Source: Nocardia sp. CDC159 (GTDB taxonomy: Bacteria > Actinomycetota > Actinomycetes > Mycobacteriales > Mycobacteriaceae). From it: a stretch of 64,000 nt of DNA. Shown piece after piece: positions 26,423 to 34,918 of the stretch (position 1 is its first letter; every line of letters begins with the position of its first letter). The translations under genes and the position numbers were made by a program. The notes beneath the pieces were generated by a model. The model searched no databases and had not been told where the DNA came from. It worked only from the letters and a program-made list of their open reading frames with translations. The DNA is taken from the NCBI RefSeq assembly GCF_023740735.1, contig NZ_JAMRXH010000015.1, positions 124,001 to 188,000 on the forward strand, in the 5' to 3' direction.

Positions 26423-28492
26423 ATGCACATGAGCACGGTCCTGGTCGCCAATCGCGGCGAGATCGCGCGTCGGGTCTTCGCCACCTGCCGTCGGATGGGT
26501 CTGGGCACGGTCGCGGTGTACTCCGATGCCGACGCCGCCGCGCCGCATGTGGCCGAGGCGGATGCGGCGATCCGCCTGCCGGGCATCACCCCCGGCGAGA
26601 CCTATCTGCGCGGCGATCTGATCATCGAGGCCGCGCTGGCGGCCGGTGCGGATGCCATCCACCCGGGTTATGGATTCCTCTCGGAGAACACCGATTTCGC
26701 GCGCTCGGTCGTCGCCGCCGGGCTGACGTGGATCGGCCCGCCGGTCACCGCCATCGAGCAGATGGGCTCCAAGGTGGAGGCCAAGAAGATGATGGACGCG
26801 GCCGGGGTGCCGGTGCTGGCCGAACTGAACCCGGCCGAGGTCACCGCGGATATGCTGCCGGTGCTGATCAAGGCGTCGGCGGGCGGCGGCGGCCGCGGCA
26901 TGCGGGTGGTCCGCTCCCTCGACGAACTACCGGATCAGCTGGAAGCCGCCCGGCGCGAGGCGGAATCGGCCTTCGGCGATCCGACCGTATTCTGCGAGCG
27001 CTATCTCGAGACCGGCCGCCATATCGAGGTGCAGGTGATGGCCGATACCCACGGCACGGTGTGGGCGGTCGGCGAGCGCGAGTGCTCGATTCAGCGACGG
27101 CATCAGAAGGTGGTCGAGGAGGCACCCTCGCCGCTGGTGGAGCGGATCGACGGCATGCGCGGGTCGGGCCCCCAGGCGGCAGCGGAGCGTAACCACGCGG
27201 GGCCCCCGCGCATGCCCGATGGACGCAGCATGCGCGAGCGGCTGTTCGAGGCGGCCCGGCTGGCGGCGGCCGCCATCGGTTACGAAGGCGCGGGCACGGT
27301 CGAGTTCCTCGCCGACGACAGGGGCGAGTTCTATTTCCTGGAGATGAACACCCGCCTGCAGGTGGAACATCCGGTCACCGAGAACACCACCGGGCTGGAT
27401 CTGGTCCGGTTGCAGCTGCAGGTCGCCCAGGGTCGGCGGCTGCCCGCGAATCCGCCCGCGCCGCACGGATATTCGATCGAGGTCCGGCTCTATGCCGAGG
27501 ATCCGGCGCACGACTGGCAGCCGCAGAGTGGCACCGTGCATCGGCTCGATATCGGCCTCGGTGCGGACGAATTCGAGGTGCTCGACCGCCCCGGCATTCG
27601 GCTGGACTCCGGTGTCGTGGACGGCTCGGTCGTCGGCGTCCACTACGACCCCATGCTGGCCAAGGTCATCTCCTACGGCGACACCCGCGACGAGGCGGCA
27701 CGCCTGCTGGCGACCGCATTGCGGCGGGCCCGGATCCACGGCCTGGTCACCAACCGGGACCTGCTGGTCCGGGTGCTCGAACATCCGGCGTTCCTGGCCG
27801 GAGACACCGATACCGCCTTCTTCGAGCGCCATGGCCTGGAAAACCTCTCCGCCCCACTGATTTCCGCGGCCGACGAGCAGCTGTCGCTGGTCGCGGCCGC
27901 CCTGGCCGATGCCGAGTACAACCGTTCGCGGGCCCGGGTATGCGCGGGCCTGCCGTCGGGCTGGCGCAATCTGCCCTCGCAGCCGCAGTCGAAGTCCTAC
28001 GAGAGCCGCACCTCCGGCAAACACGAGATCCGCTACCGGCTCACTCGCGCCGGGCTCGAGGTCGAGGGCCTGGACGGGCTCGAATTGATCGAGGCGACAC
28101 CGATTTCGGTGACCCTGCGGGTGCCCGGTGACCGCGGCGCCGTGCGGCGGCGGTTCGAGGTGGCGCGCTACGGAGATCTGGTGGCGATCGATTCCCCACT
28201 GGGTCCGGTGACGGTGCGCCGCCTGCCGCGCTTCGCCGATCCCACCGAGCACATCGCCGAGGGCTCGCTGCTGGCGCCCATGCCCGGCGCGGTGATCCGG
28301 CTCGGGGCGGGGGTCGGCGAGCGGGTCGCCAAGGGCCAGCCGATTCTGTGGCTCGAGGCCATGAAGATGGAGCACACCATCGTCGCCCCCGGCGACGGCG
28401 TGCTCGCCGAACTGAATGTCGTTGCGGGCCAACAGGTCGAGGTCGGCGCGGTCCTGGCCGTCGTCCAGGCCGACGAGAACACCCAGGAGTGA
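26423..28492 (+). CDS. accA2: Acyl-CoA carboxylase biotin-carboxylase/BCCP (alpha) subunit, AccA2-like, with in-frame insertion
   Basis: ATP-dependent biotin carboxylase fused to its biotin carrier, 689 aa. The biotin carboxylase domain begins VLVANRGEIARRVF, with HPGYGFLSEN, KASAGGGGRGMRVV, VGERECSIQRRHQK and EMNTRLQVEHPVTE. The carrier domain ends the protein, with biotinyl Lys648 in EAMKMEHT. Between SPLVERIDGMR and MRERLFEAAR lie about 25 extra residues (GSGPQAAAERNHAGPPRMP and more), encoded by a 75-bp palindromic insertion, described separately. It falls in a loop of the ATP-grasp domain and keeps the frame, so the enzyme may still work. Starts 7 bp after accD2; ATG at 26429 is an alternative. 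Confidence 0.92.
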   Translation: MHMSTVLVANRGEIARRVFATCRRMGLGTVAVYSDADAAAPHVAEADAAIRLPGITPGETYLRGDLIIEAALAAGADAIHPGYGFLSENTDFARSVVAAGLTWIGPPVTAIEQMGSKVEAKKMMDAAGVPVLAELNPAEVTADMLPVLIKASAGGGGRGMRVVRSLDELPDQLEAARREAESAFGDPTVFCERYLETGRHIEVQVMADTHGTVWAVGERECSIQRRHQKVVEEAPSPLVERIDGMRGSGPQAAAERNHAGPPRMPDGRSMRERLFEAARLAAAAIGYEGAGTVEFLADDRGEFYFLEMNTRLQVEHPVTENTTGLDLVRLQLQVAQGRRLPANPPAPHGYSIEVRLYAEDPAHDWQPQSGTVHRLDIGLGADEFEVLDRPGIRLDSGVVDGSVVGVHYDPMLAKVISYGDTRDEAARLLATALRRARIHGLVTNRDLLVRVLEHPAFLAGDTDTAFFERHGLENLSAPLISAADEQLSLVAAALADAEYNRSRARVCAGLPSGWRNLPSQPQSKSYESRTSGKHEIRYRLTRAGLEVEGLDGLELIEATPISVTLRVPGDRGAVRRRFEVARYGDLVAIDSPLGPVTVRRLPRFADPTEHIAEGSLLAPMPGAVIRLGAGVGERVAKGQPILWLEAMKMEHTIVAPGDGVLAELNVVAGQQVEVGAVLAVVQADENTQE
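27153..27235. repeat. In-frame palindromic insertion within accA2
   Basis: Two copies of GCATGCGC (27153-27160 and 27228-27235) are exactly 75 bp apart and bracket codons absent from ordinary biotin carboxylases. Inside, CATGCGCGGG (27154-27163) and CCCGCGCATG (27205-27214) are a perfect 10-bp inverted repeat, with GGGCCCCC blocks next to each arm, so the RNA can form a long hairpin. Length divisible by three leaves the gene open. The layout suggests a small palindromic repeat element with target duplication. I saw no second copy here. Confidence 0.65.
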
Positions 28493-28497
28493 GGGTC

Positions 28498-29658
28498 ATG
28501 AGCTTCATCGAAACCGACGAACAGAAGCAGTTGCGGTCCGCGGTCGCCAAACTCGCCGCCAAGTACAACTTTCGCGACTACGTCGCCCCCAAGGCGCGCG
28601 CCAATCAGCCCCTGGCCGAATTGTGGGACGAGGCGGGCAAACTCGGCTTCCTGGGGGTGAATCTGCCCGAGGAATACGGCGGCGGTGGCGCGGGCATCTA
28701 CGAGCTGGCGCTGGTGCAGGAGGAACTGTCCGCCCAGGGCTGCGGGCTGCTGCTGATGGTGGTGTCCCCGGCCATCTGCGGCACCATCCTGACCAAGTAC
28801 GGCACCGACGAGCAGAAGCGATACTGGTTGACCCGGCTGGCCGACGGTTCGTCGAAGATGGTCTTCGGCATCACCGAACCCGATGCCGGATCGAACTCCC
28901 ACCACATCACCACGACCGCCCGCCGCGACGGCGGTGACTGGATCCTCAACGGCCGCAAGATCTTCATCTCCGGCGTCGACCAGGCCGAGGCCGTGCTGAT
29001 CGTCTCGCGCACCGAGGACGCCAAGACGGGCAAGCTGAAGCCCGCGCTGTTCATCGTGCCGACCGACGCCCCGGGCTTCGAGAAGACCCGCCAGGAGATG
29101 GACATCATCGAGCCGGACAGCCAGTACACGCTGTTCCTCGACGATGTGCGGCTGCCCGCCGACGCACTGGTCGGCCAGGAGGACGCGGCGCTGGCGCAGC
29201 TGTTCGCGGGCCTGAATCCCGAGCGCATCATGGGTGCGGCCATGGCCGTCGGCATGGGCCGCTACGCCATCGACCGGGCCGTCGAATACGCCCGGGAGCG
29301 GCAGGTGTGGAAGACGCCCATCGGCGCGCACCAGGGCATCGCGCATCCGCTGGCGCAGGTGAAGATCGAGCTCGAACTGTCGAAGCTGATGATGCAGAAG
29401 GCGGCCGTGCTCTACGACTCCGGCGACGACTTCGGGGCCGCCGAGGCCGCCAATATGGCCAAGTACGCCGCGGCCGAGGCCAGCATCAAGGCACTCGATC
29501 AGGCGATTCAGACCCACGGCGGTTCGGGCCTCACCCGCGATGTGGGTCTGGCGGGCATGCTCGCCGCCGCGCGCATCGGCCGGATCGCACCGGTCAGCCG
29601 GGAGATGGTGCTCAACTTCGTGGCCCAGCACTCCCTCGGGCTGCCCAAGTCGTACTGA
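28498..29658 (+). CDS. fadE12: Acyl-CoA dehydrogenase, FadE12-like
   Basis: Second acyl-CoA dehydrogenase of the operon, 386 aa. Visible motifs are LGVNLPEEYGGGG, FGITEPDAGSNSHH for FAD, GRKIFISG, and the FAD-contact helix QTHGGSGLTRDVG. The C-terminal YEG catalytic motif of MCAD is absent (REMVLNFVAQH instead); Glu242 (PERIMGA) sits where isovaleryl-type enzymes keep their base. Two dehydrogenases with this same placement suggest two branched-chain oxidation steps, or two alternative substrates. Starts 5 bp after accA2. Confidence 0.9.
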   Translation: MSFIETDEQKQLRSAVAKLAAKYNFRDYVAPKARANQPLAELWDEAGKLGFLGVNLPEEYGGGGAGIYELALVQEELSAQGCGLLLMVVSPAICGTILTKYGTDEQKRYWLTRLADGSSKMVFGITEPDAGSNSHHITTTARRDGGDWILNGRKIFISGVDQAEAVLIVSRTEDAKTGKLKPALFIVPTDAPGFEKTRQEMDIIEPDSQYTLFLDDVRLPADALVGQEDAALAQLFAGLNPERIMGAAMAVGMGRYAIDRAVEYARERQVWKTPIGAHQGIAHPLAQVKIELELSKLMMQKAAVLYDSGDDFGAAEAANMAKYAAAEASIKALDQAIQTHGGSGLTRDVGLAGMLAAARIGRIAPVSREMVLNFVAQHSLGLPKSY

Positions 29659-29667
29659 GGAGCCGCT

Positions 29668-30441
29668 ATGACCGAGGCGCCCTACGTCCGCTACGAGGTG
29701 CGGGACGGATTCGCGGTCCTGACCCTGGATTCGCCGCACAATCGAAACGCGCTGTCGTCCAGGCTCGTTCAGGAACTGCTGGCCGGGCTGGAGCGGGCCG
29801 GTGCGGACGGGCAGGTGCGCGGCGTGGTGCTCACCCATACCGGCAACACCTTCTGCGCGGGTGCGGATCTGAAGGAGGCGCTGGATGCCGATCCGGCGGC
29901 CGCCGCGGATATCCGCACCCGGTGGATGGTGTCGGTACTGCGTACCATCCTGGAATTGCCGAAACCCGTGGTGGCGCAGGTGAACGGCAATGTGCGCGCG
30001 GGCGGGATGGGCATCGTGGCGGCCTGTGATCTCGCGGTGGCCGGACCGGAAGCGAGCTTCGCGTTGACCGAGGCGCGAATCGGATTGGCCCCGTTCATCA
30101 TCTCGCTCACCCTGTTGCCGCGGATGAGCCCGCGCGCGGCGGCCCGTTACTTCCAGACCGGGGAGACCTTCGACGCCGCCGAGGCGCAGCGGGCCGGATT
30201 GATCACGGTGGCCGCCGAGGATCCGGCCGCGGAGGTGGCGCGGCTGGGTGCGCGGTTGCGGCTCGGTTCGCCGCAGGGACTCGCCGAGAGCAAGCGGCTG
30301 GTGAACGCCGCCCTGCTTGCCGAATTCGATCGATCCGCCGACGACCTGGCCAAACGGTCCGGCAGTTACTTCGGCACCCCGGAGGTGATCGAGGGTATGA
30401 CGGCCTTCTTCCAGCGCCGCCCGCCGAACTGGGCACAATAG
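29668..30441 (+). CDS. echA7: Enoyl-CoA hydratase/isomerase family protein, EchA7-like
   Basis: Crotonase-fold protein of 257 aa. Landmarks are NRNALSSRLV, HTGNTFCAGADLKE (oxyanion and CoA site), VNGNVRAGGMGIVAACDLAV and FALTEARIGLAP. Aligned by eye to rat enoyl-CoA hydratase, the second catalytic Glu is kept (TEARIG) but the first appears replaced by Gly (AGGMGIV), so an isomerase-like or modified hydratase reaction is possible. It lies 9 bp after fadE12 and 6 bp before tetR in the operon. Pseudomonas atu clusters encode an analogous hydratase. Confidence 0.87.
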   Translation: MTEAPYVRYEVRDGFAVLTLDSPHNRNALSSRLVQELLAGLERAGADGQVRGVVLTHTGNTFCAGADLKEALDADPAAAADIRTRWMVSVLRTILELPKPVVAQVNGNVRAGGMGIVAACDLAVAGPEASFALTEARIGLAPFIISLTLLPRMSPRAAARYFQTGETFDAAEAQRAGLITVAAEDPAAEVARLGARLRLGSPQGLAESKRLVNAALLAEFDRSADDLAKRSGSYFGTPEVIEGMTAFFQRRPPNWAQ

Positions 30442-30447
30442 GCGATC

Positions 30448-31059
30448 ATGGCTACCCCGCACGAACCCAAGCAGGACCGCAGCCGGGCCACCCGGCAGCG
30501 GCTGCTCGAGGCGACCATCGACTGCCTGGCCGAGATGGGCTGGGCGGCCGCGACCGTGGCCGTGGTCGCCGAGCGGGCCGGGGTCTCGCGCGGGGCGGCG
30601 CAGCATCACTTCCCGACCCGGGAGGATCTGATCACCGCCGCACTCGAGTACATGTTCGACACCCGGATGGCCCAGGCCAAGGCCGAGGCGACGGCCATGA
30701 ACGGGATCGCGGAGGGCGTCGGGCGCACCGAGGCCGTGGTCGCCGGGCTCGTCGAGTCCTACACCAGCCCCCTGTTCAAGGCGGCGTTGCAGGTGTGGAC
30801 CCATGCCGCGGCCGATCCGGCGCTGCGTGAGCGCATCGTCCCGCTCGAGGCCCGCTTCGGTCGTACGTCGCATCGGATGGCCGTCGAGGCCCTGGGCGTG
30901 GACGACTCCGATCCCGTGGCCCATCACCTGGTCCAGGCCACCCTCGACCTCGCGCGCGGGCTCGGCCTGGCCGACGTGCTGACCGACGACTCCGCCCGGC
31001 GCAAGGAGATCGTGCAGCAGTGGTCGGCCACCCTGCATGCCGCGCTCACCGGGAAGTGA
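30448..31059 (+). CDS. TetR family transcriptional regulator of the Atu-like operon
   Basis: 203-aa regulator with an N-terminal TetR helix-turn-helix: ATRQRLLEATIDCLAEMGWA, then AERAGVSRGAAQHHFPTREDL. The ligand-binding half is variable, as usual. It follows echA7 by 6 bp, so it is probably cotranscribed and controls its own operon, sensing an acyl-CoA; that is inferred from position. The candidate operator is the small inverted repeat at 21856-21871. The last gene of the run; a tRNA gene begins 60 bp later. Confidence 0.87.
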   Translation: MATPHEPKQDRSRATRQRLLEATIDCLAEMGWAAATVAVVAERAGVSRGAAQHHFPTREDLITAALEYMFDTRMAQAKAEATAMNGIAEGVGRTEAVVAGLVESYTSPLFKAALQVWTHAAADPALRERIVPLEARFGRTSHRMAVEALGVDDSDPVAHHLVQATLDLARGLGLADVLTDDSARRKEIVQQWSATLHAALTGK

Positions 31060-31119
31060 GCTGGATTACCGGATTTGGCCGGGGCGGATGCGGCGGTTAA
31101 GCTAGCGGAGCTTCGTTCT

Positions 31120-31192
31120 GGTCCCGTCGTCTAGCGGCCTAGGACGCCGCCCTCTCAAGGCGGTAGCGCGGGTTCAAATCCCGTCGGGACTA
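31120..31192 (+). tRNA. tRNA-Glu (anticodon CTC)
   Basis: A 73-nt cloverleaf fits: acceptor GGTCCCG with CGGGACT, T8, a D-arm around GTCTAGCGGCCTAGGAC, an anticodon stem GCCGCC/GGCGGT with loop CTCTCAA (anticodon CTC), and a T-arm with loop TTCAAAT. Discriminator A at 31192; no CCA is encoded. The sequence is close to known actinobacterial tRNA-Glu genes. A GC-rich hairpin follows at 31202-31220. Confidence 0.95.
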
Positions 31193-31201
31193 CTCTTCGG
31201 C

Positions 31202-31220
31202 CCCGCCCATTTCGGGCGGG
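31202..31220 (+). terminator. Hairpin after tRNA-Glu
   Basis: CCCGCCC (31202-31208), a 5-nt loop ATTTC, then GGGCGGG (31214-31220). Ten bases after the tRNA end, and just before the stop of the convergent small ORF, so it can serve both directions. No T-run follows. Confidence 0.6.
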
Positions 31221-31221
31221 T

Positions 31222-31374
31222 TCACCAGCCGAATATCTCGGCCAGCTCGATGGATTCGTCATCCCAGCGTTCCTCGATGGCCCGGCGTTCGGATTCCGGC
31301 AGGTCTTCCGACCATCCCATCCGACGCCAGAACTCCTCCCGATGTTCGTCGCTGAGTGGGCGGGGCTTGTCCAT
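31222..31374 (-). CDS. Small acidic protein, unknown function
   Basis: Predicted 50-aa protein starting MDKPRPLSDEHREEFWRRMG and ending in AEIFGW. It is rich in Glu/Asp/Arg with conserved-looking tryptophans. It looks like a folded or helical protein rather than random GC-rich frame noise. The in-frame sequence upstream of this ATG to 31569 is low-complexity and was left out. No family recognised. It lies between a tRNA and a glycosyltransferase gene. Confidence 0.5.
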   Translation of the reverse strand: MDKPRPLSDEHREEFWRRMGWSEDLPESERRAIEERWDDESIELAEIFGW

Positions 31375-31490
31375 GATGCACTCGGATCGCTCGGCGATTA
31401 CTCGAGGGTAGGCCCCGGCCCCGCCGTTCGGGCCCGCTTCCACCGAACGAATCCCGTCGCCGAAACGGTTGCCGCTCAGCGCCGTTTGGC

Positions 31491-33503
31491 TCAGGTCGTG
31501 CGCCGCTGCGTCAGGTCGTACACGGTCACCCCGTCCACCACCCGCGGCGTGAAGTACTCGCGCACCCACTCGGTGATCTGCGTGGCATAGGAGGTGTCCC
31601 GCCGCTCCTCGCGCCCATGCTCACCGCCCACGATGAAGTAGTGAATCCGACCCTCGGCCACATACCGATAGAACTGTTCGGGTGTGGGCGACGGATCGTG
31701 ACCGCTGAAGCCGCCGATCGGCATCACCGGCAACTGGGTCGCCAGCTGATATCCGGACGCGGTCATGGAACCGACGGTCGCCGCGGCCCAGGTGTACGCC
31801 CCGCCGTTCTCCGCCAGCAACCGCACCACCTGCGCACTGGTCCGACTGTCGAAGAACCCGGGCCCCGCCCCCGGCGGATGACACCGCTGTGCGGTCCCAC
31901 CGGCGGGGGGCTGGCCGGAGCCGGGGCCGCGATCATCCTGTGGCCCAGCGGCGCTGGATCCGGAAACCGGTTCGCTCGTGGGGGATTGGCACGGTGGCGA
32001 TTGTCCCGGGTCGTCGAAACCCGGCCCGAAATGCATCGGCACCTTCGGCCCGGCCATCGGGATCGGTCCGGTGTGCGGGATCGCGAGGGTTTCCACGGTG
32101 TAGGTCAGCGGACCCGCCAGGCAGACCGCGACCGCGGTCAGCGCGATGGCCGGCCGCCCGCGGCGCGACGCCGGAAGCGGCAGGGCGATCGTGACCGCGA
32201 TACCGGCGATCAGCACGACCCAGCGCAGCCAGGGCAGGAAAGAGGCGGTGCGCGACAGCAACAGCCATGCGGTGGCCACGGTGAGGCCGACCGCCACCGC
32301 GGTCGTGAGCCGCACCCACCGGCGTTCTCGATTGCGCCACAGCATGATCGAGCCGAAGCCGATCAGCGCGGCCAGTGCCGGGGACAGGGCGACCGTGTAG
32401 TACTGGTGGAAGATCCCCCGCATGAAGCTGAACACCAGTCCGGTCACCACCAGCCAGCCGCCCCACAGCAGGTATGCGGCTCGCCGCCGATCGGTGCGGG
32501 TTGCCCTGCCGCACAGGATGATTCCGGCGATCAGCAGCACCAGCGCGGCCGGGAGCAGCCAGGCGATCTGACCGCCGACGGCCGATTGGAACAGCCGCGT
32601 GATGCCCGCGCCCTCGGAGAAGGGGCCGCCGCCGCGGTGCCCGCCCGGACCGCCGCCGTTGAACTCCTCGCCGTTGAGTCGGCCCAGGCCGTTGTAGCCC
32701 AGCGTGAGCTCGAGGATCGAGTTATGGGGTGAGCCACCGAAATACGGCCGCGCATCGGTCGGCCACAGCTCCGCGATCAGTACCCACCAGCCCGCGCCGA
32801 CCAGCACACCCACCCCGGCGGCGAGCAACTGCGCGATCCGCACCCCCAGGCGGGGCGGCCCGGCGATCAGGTAGGTCAGCGCCAGCGCGGGGACGACCAG
32901 CATCACCTGCAACTGCTTGGCGAGGAAGCCGAAACCGACGAACAGTCCGCACAGCACCAGCCAGCAGGTGCGACCGTCCTCGACCGCCCGCGTCAGCGCC
33001 CACGCGGCGGCGACCATCAGCAGCACCAGCAGCGCGTCCGGATTGTCGAATCGGAACATCAGCGCCGCAACGGGAGTCAGGGCCAGCGTGAGCCCGGCGA
33101 GCAGCCCGGCCGTACCACCGAACGTGCGCCGCACCGTCGCCCACAGCAGCGCGACCGCGCCGACGCCCATCAGCACCTGTGGGATCAGCAAACTCCAGCT
33201 GCTCAGCCCGAAGAGCCGGATCGACAGGGCCATCGGCCACAGTGCGGCCGGTGTCTTGTCGACGGTGATCGAGTTACCGCCATCGGAGGATCCGAACAGG
33301 AACGCCTGCCATGACACCGAACCGGCCTGCGCCGCGGCGGCATAGAACGTATTGGCCCAGCCGTTGGCGCTCAGATTGCACAGATACGCGATCGCCGTGC
33401 CGACCAGCAACACCGCCAGCGCGATGTACTCCCGGCGCGTTCCCGCCGTCGGCGAGGGCGGCTCGGCCGCCGGCGCGGACGGGCCGAGTACCGCGGTGGT
33501 CAT
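31491..33503 (-). CDS. Membrane glycosyltransferase, ArnT/PMT-like (GT39 type)
   Basis: 670-aa polytopic membrane protein of the dolichyl-phosphate-mannose/ArnT-like class that uses lipid-linked sugars on the outer face of the membrane. About 11-13 hydrophobic helices cover residues 28-470. The first loop has the conserved acidic/aromatic pattern SANGWANTFYAAAAQAG and the VDKTP segment, typical of the actinobacterial family. Glycine-rich GGGPGGHRGGG and proline/serine-rich loops lie outside the helices, and a soluble C-terminal domain follows. Its ATG at 33503 overlaps the upstream GT2-GtrA stop (ATGA). The pair probably makes a lipid-linked sugar and transfers it; acceptor unknown. Confidence 0.85.
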   Translation of the reverse strand: MTTAVLGPSAPAAEPPSPTAGTRREYIALAVLLVGTAIAYLCNLSANGWANTFYAAAAQAGSVSWQAFLFGSSDGGNSITVDKTPAALWPMALSIRLFGLSSWSLLIPQVLMGVGAVALLWATVRRTFGGTAGLLAGLTLALTPVAALMFRFDNPDALLVLLMVAAAWALTRAVEDGRTCWLVLCGLFVGFGFLAKQLQVMLVVPALALTYLIAGPPRLGVRIAQLLAAGVGVLVGAGWWVLIAELWPTDARPYFGGSPHNSILELTLGYNGLGRLNGEEFNGGGPGGHRGGGPFSEGAGITRLFQSAVGGQIAWLLPAALVLLIAGIILCGRATRTDRRRAAYLLWGGWLVVTGLVFSFMRGIFHQYYTVALSPALAALIGFGSIMLWRNRERRWVRLTTAVAVGLTVATAWLLLSRTASFLPWLRWVVLIAGIAVTIALPLPASRRGRPAIALTAVAVCLAGPLTYTVETLAIPHTGPIPMAGPKVPMHFGPGFDDPGQSPPCQSPTSEPVSGSSAAGPQDDRGPGSGQPPAGGTAQRCHPPGAGPGFFDSRTSAQVVRLLAENGGAYTWAAATVGSMTASGYQLATQLPVMPIGGFSGHDPSPTPEQFYRYVAEGRIHYFIVGGEHGREERRDTSYATQITEWVREYFTPRVVDGVTVYDLTQRRTT

Positions 33504-34738
33504 CGCGCGATATCCGAATCGACCGCATTGCGGAACACCCAGCGCAGCCCCACGAAGCGGGTGAGCGTGGCGACCAGATTCGCGGCCACCAGCACGAACA
33601 GCTCCCAGTGCACCGCGGCGTCGGATCCGGCCCAGTGATGCAGCGCGAACAGCGACCCACTGGTGAGCAGCCACGCGAAGGCGAAGATCAGCAGGCCCTG
33701 GAAGTGCTGCGAGACCACCCGGGTCGAGCCGCGCACGCCGAAGGTGAAGGCCCGGTTGGCCGCGGTATTGGCGATCGCGGTGAGCAGCAGCGCGGCGAAG
33801 TTCGCGAGCTGCGCGCCGATGACGCCCTGCAGCAGCACATACAGCAGCAGGTAGGCCAGCGTGGAGATCACGCCGATGATGCCGAACCGCACCAACTGCC
33901 CGACCATCCCCAGCGGTACCCCGTCGACCAGGGGTTCGCGTCCCACGGCCGCGCGCAGCTCGTTGACCGGCAGCGCACCCGTGGCCAGGCCCTTGCCCAC
34001 CCGCCACACGCCGAGCAGATCCTTGCGCGCGGTGTCGACGATGTCGACGCGGCTGTCCGGATCGTCGATCCAGTCCACCGGCACCTCGTGGATGCGCAGC
34101 CCGGCGCGCTCGGCGATCACCAGCAGTTCGGTGTCGAAGAACCACTCGCCGTCCTGCACCAGCGGCAGGATGCGGCGGGCGACCTCGGTGCGCATGGCCT
34201 TGAAGCCGCACTGGGCGTCGGAGAAGCGGGCCTGCAGCGACGCCTTGAGAATCAGGTTGTAGCAGCGGGAGATGAACTCGCGCTTGGGCCCGCGCACCAC
34301 CCGCGACGACTTCGCCAGCCGGGTGCCGATCGCCAGATCGGAATGCCCGCTGACCAGCGGCGCGATCAGCGGCAGCAGTGCGTTCAGATCCGTGGACAGA
34401 TCCACGTCCATATAGGCGACGACCTGCGCGTCGGAGGCCTCCCACACCGCGCGCAGGGCGCGCCCGCGCCCCTTGCGGTCCAGATGGATCACGCGCACCC
34501 CGTCGAGCTCCTCGGCGAGGCCGTGGGCCACCTGCAGGGTGGTGTCGGTGGAGGCGTTGTCGGCGATGGTTATTCGCGCCGAGAAGGGGAAGCCCTCGCC
34601 GAGAAAGGCGTGCAGTCGGCGCACACACCCCGCGAGGTCGCGCTCCTCGTTGTAGACCGGAATCACCACATCCAGCACCGGGGTGCGCACCGCATCACGG
34701 ATGGGTACTGCCTCAATGGCCGTCACTGTCTCGGACAT
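33500..34738 (-). CDS. Family 2 glycosyltransferase fused to a GtrA-like membrane domain
   Basis: 412-aa fusion. Residues ~20-250 are a GT2 domain of the dolichyl-phosphate sugar synthase type: VVIPVYNEERD, ADNASTDTT and the metal motif AYMDVDLSTD. Residues ~285-405 are a GtrA-like domain with four helices (LVRFGIIGVISTLAYLLLY, NFAALLLTAIANTAANRA, LLIFAFAWLLTSGSLFAL, LFVLVAANLVATLTRFVGL). It likely makes a polyprenyl-phosphate sugar in the cytosol, and the GtrA part may help flip it. Translationally coupled to the ArnT-like enzyme. The 180 bp upstream (34739-34918) hold no gene. Confidence 0.9.
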   Translation of the reverse strand: MSETVTAIEAVPIRDAVRTPVLDVVIPVYNEERDLAGCVRRLHAFLGEGFPFSARITIADNASTDTTLQVAHGLAEELDGVRVIHLDRKGRGRALRAVWEASDAQVVAYMDVDLSTDLNALLPLIAPLVSGHSDLAIGTRLAKSSRVVRGPKREFISRCYNLILKASLQARFSDAQCGFKAMRTEVARRILPLVQDGEWFFDTELLVIAERAGLRIHEVPVDWIDDPDSRVDIVDTARKDLLGVWRVGKGLATGALPVNELRAAVGREPLVDGVPLGMVGQLVRFGIIGVISTLAYLLLYVLLQGVIGAQLANFAALLLTAIANTAANRAFTFGVRGSTRVVSQHFQGLLIFAFAWLLTSGSLFALHHWAGSDAAVHWELFVLVAANLVATLTRFVGLRWVFRNAVDSDIAR

Positions 34739-34918
34739 GCAATCTAACCTCGGTGATCAGCCTTGGGCACCGCTGCGGTCGAGCTGGGAGGTTCCTGGGA
34801 GAGGGCTCTCGAGACCTTCCATTCGGAACTTTTCCGTGCACCGAGGCTAGCAACCTGCTGGCGATCCTGCTATCCGAGCGGCCGGTACTGTTACCGACTC
34901 AACTCCGATCTTGGAGCT

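Noticed and set aside
28168..31038. A 956-codon open frame on the minus strand
   Set aside because: It is antisense to the end of accA2, fadE12, echA7 and tetR and has no domain of its own.
29668..31059. The genes as a leucine (liu) cluster
   Set aside because: No HMG-CoA lyase or MerR regulator is present, while AtuA and TetR are; an Atu-like label fits better, though substrate is open.
34739..34918. A gene in the gap upstream of the GT2-GtrA gene
   Set aside because: Open frames crossing it are antisense or lack a start and protein-like sequence; it is best read as the promoter region of the glycosyltransferase pair.
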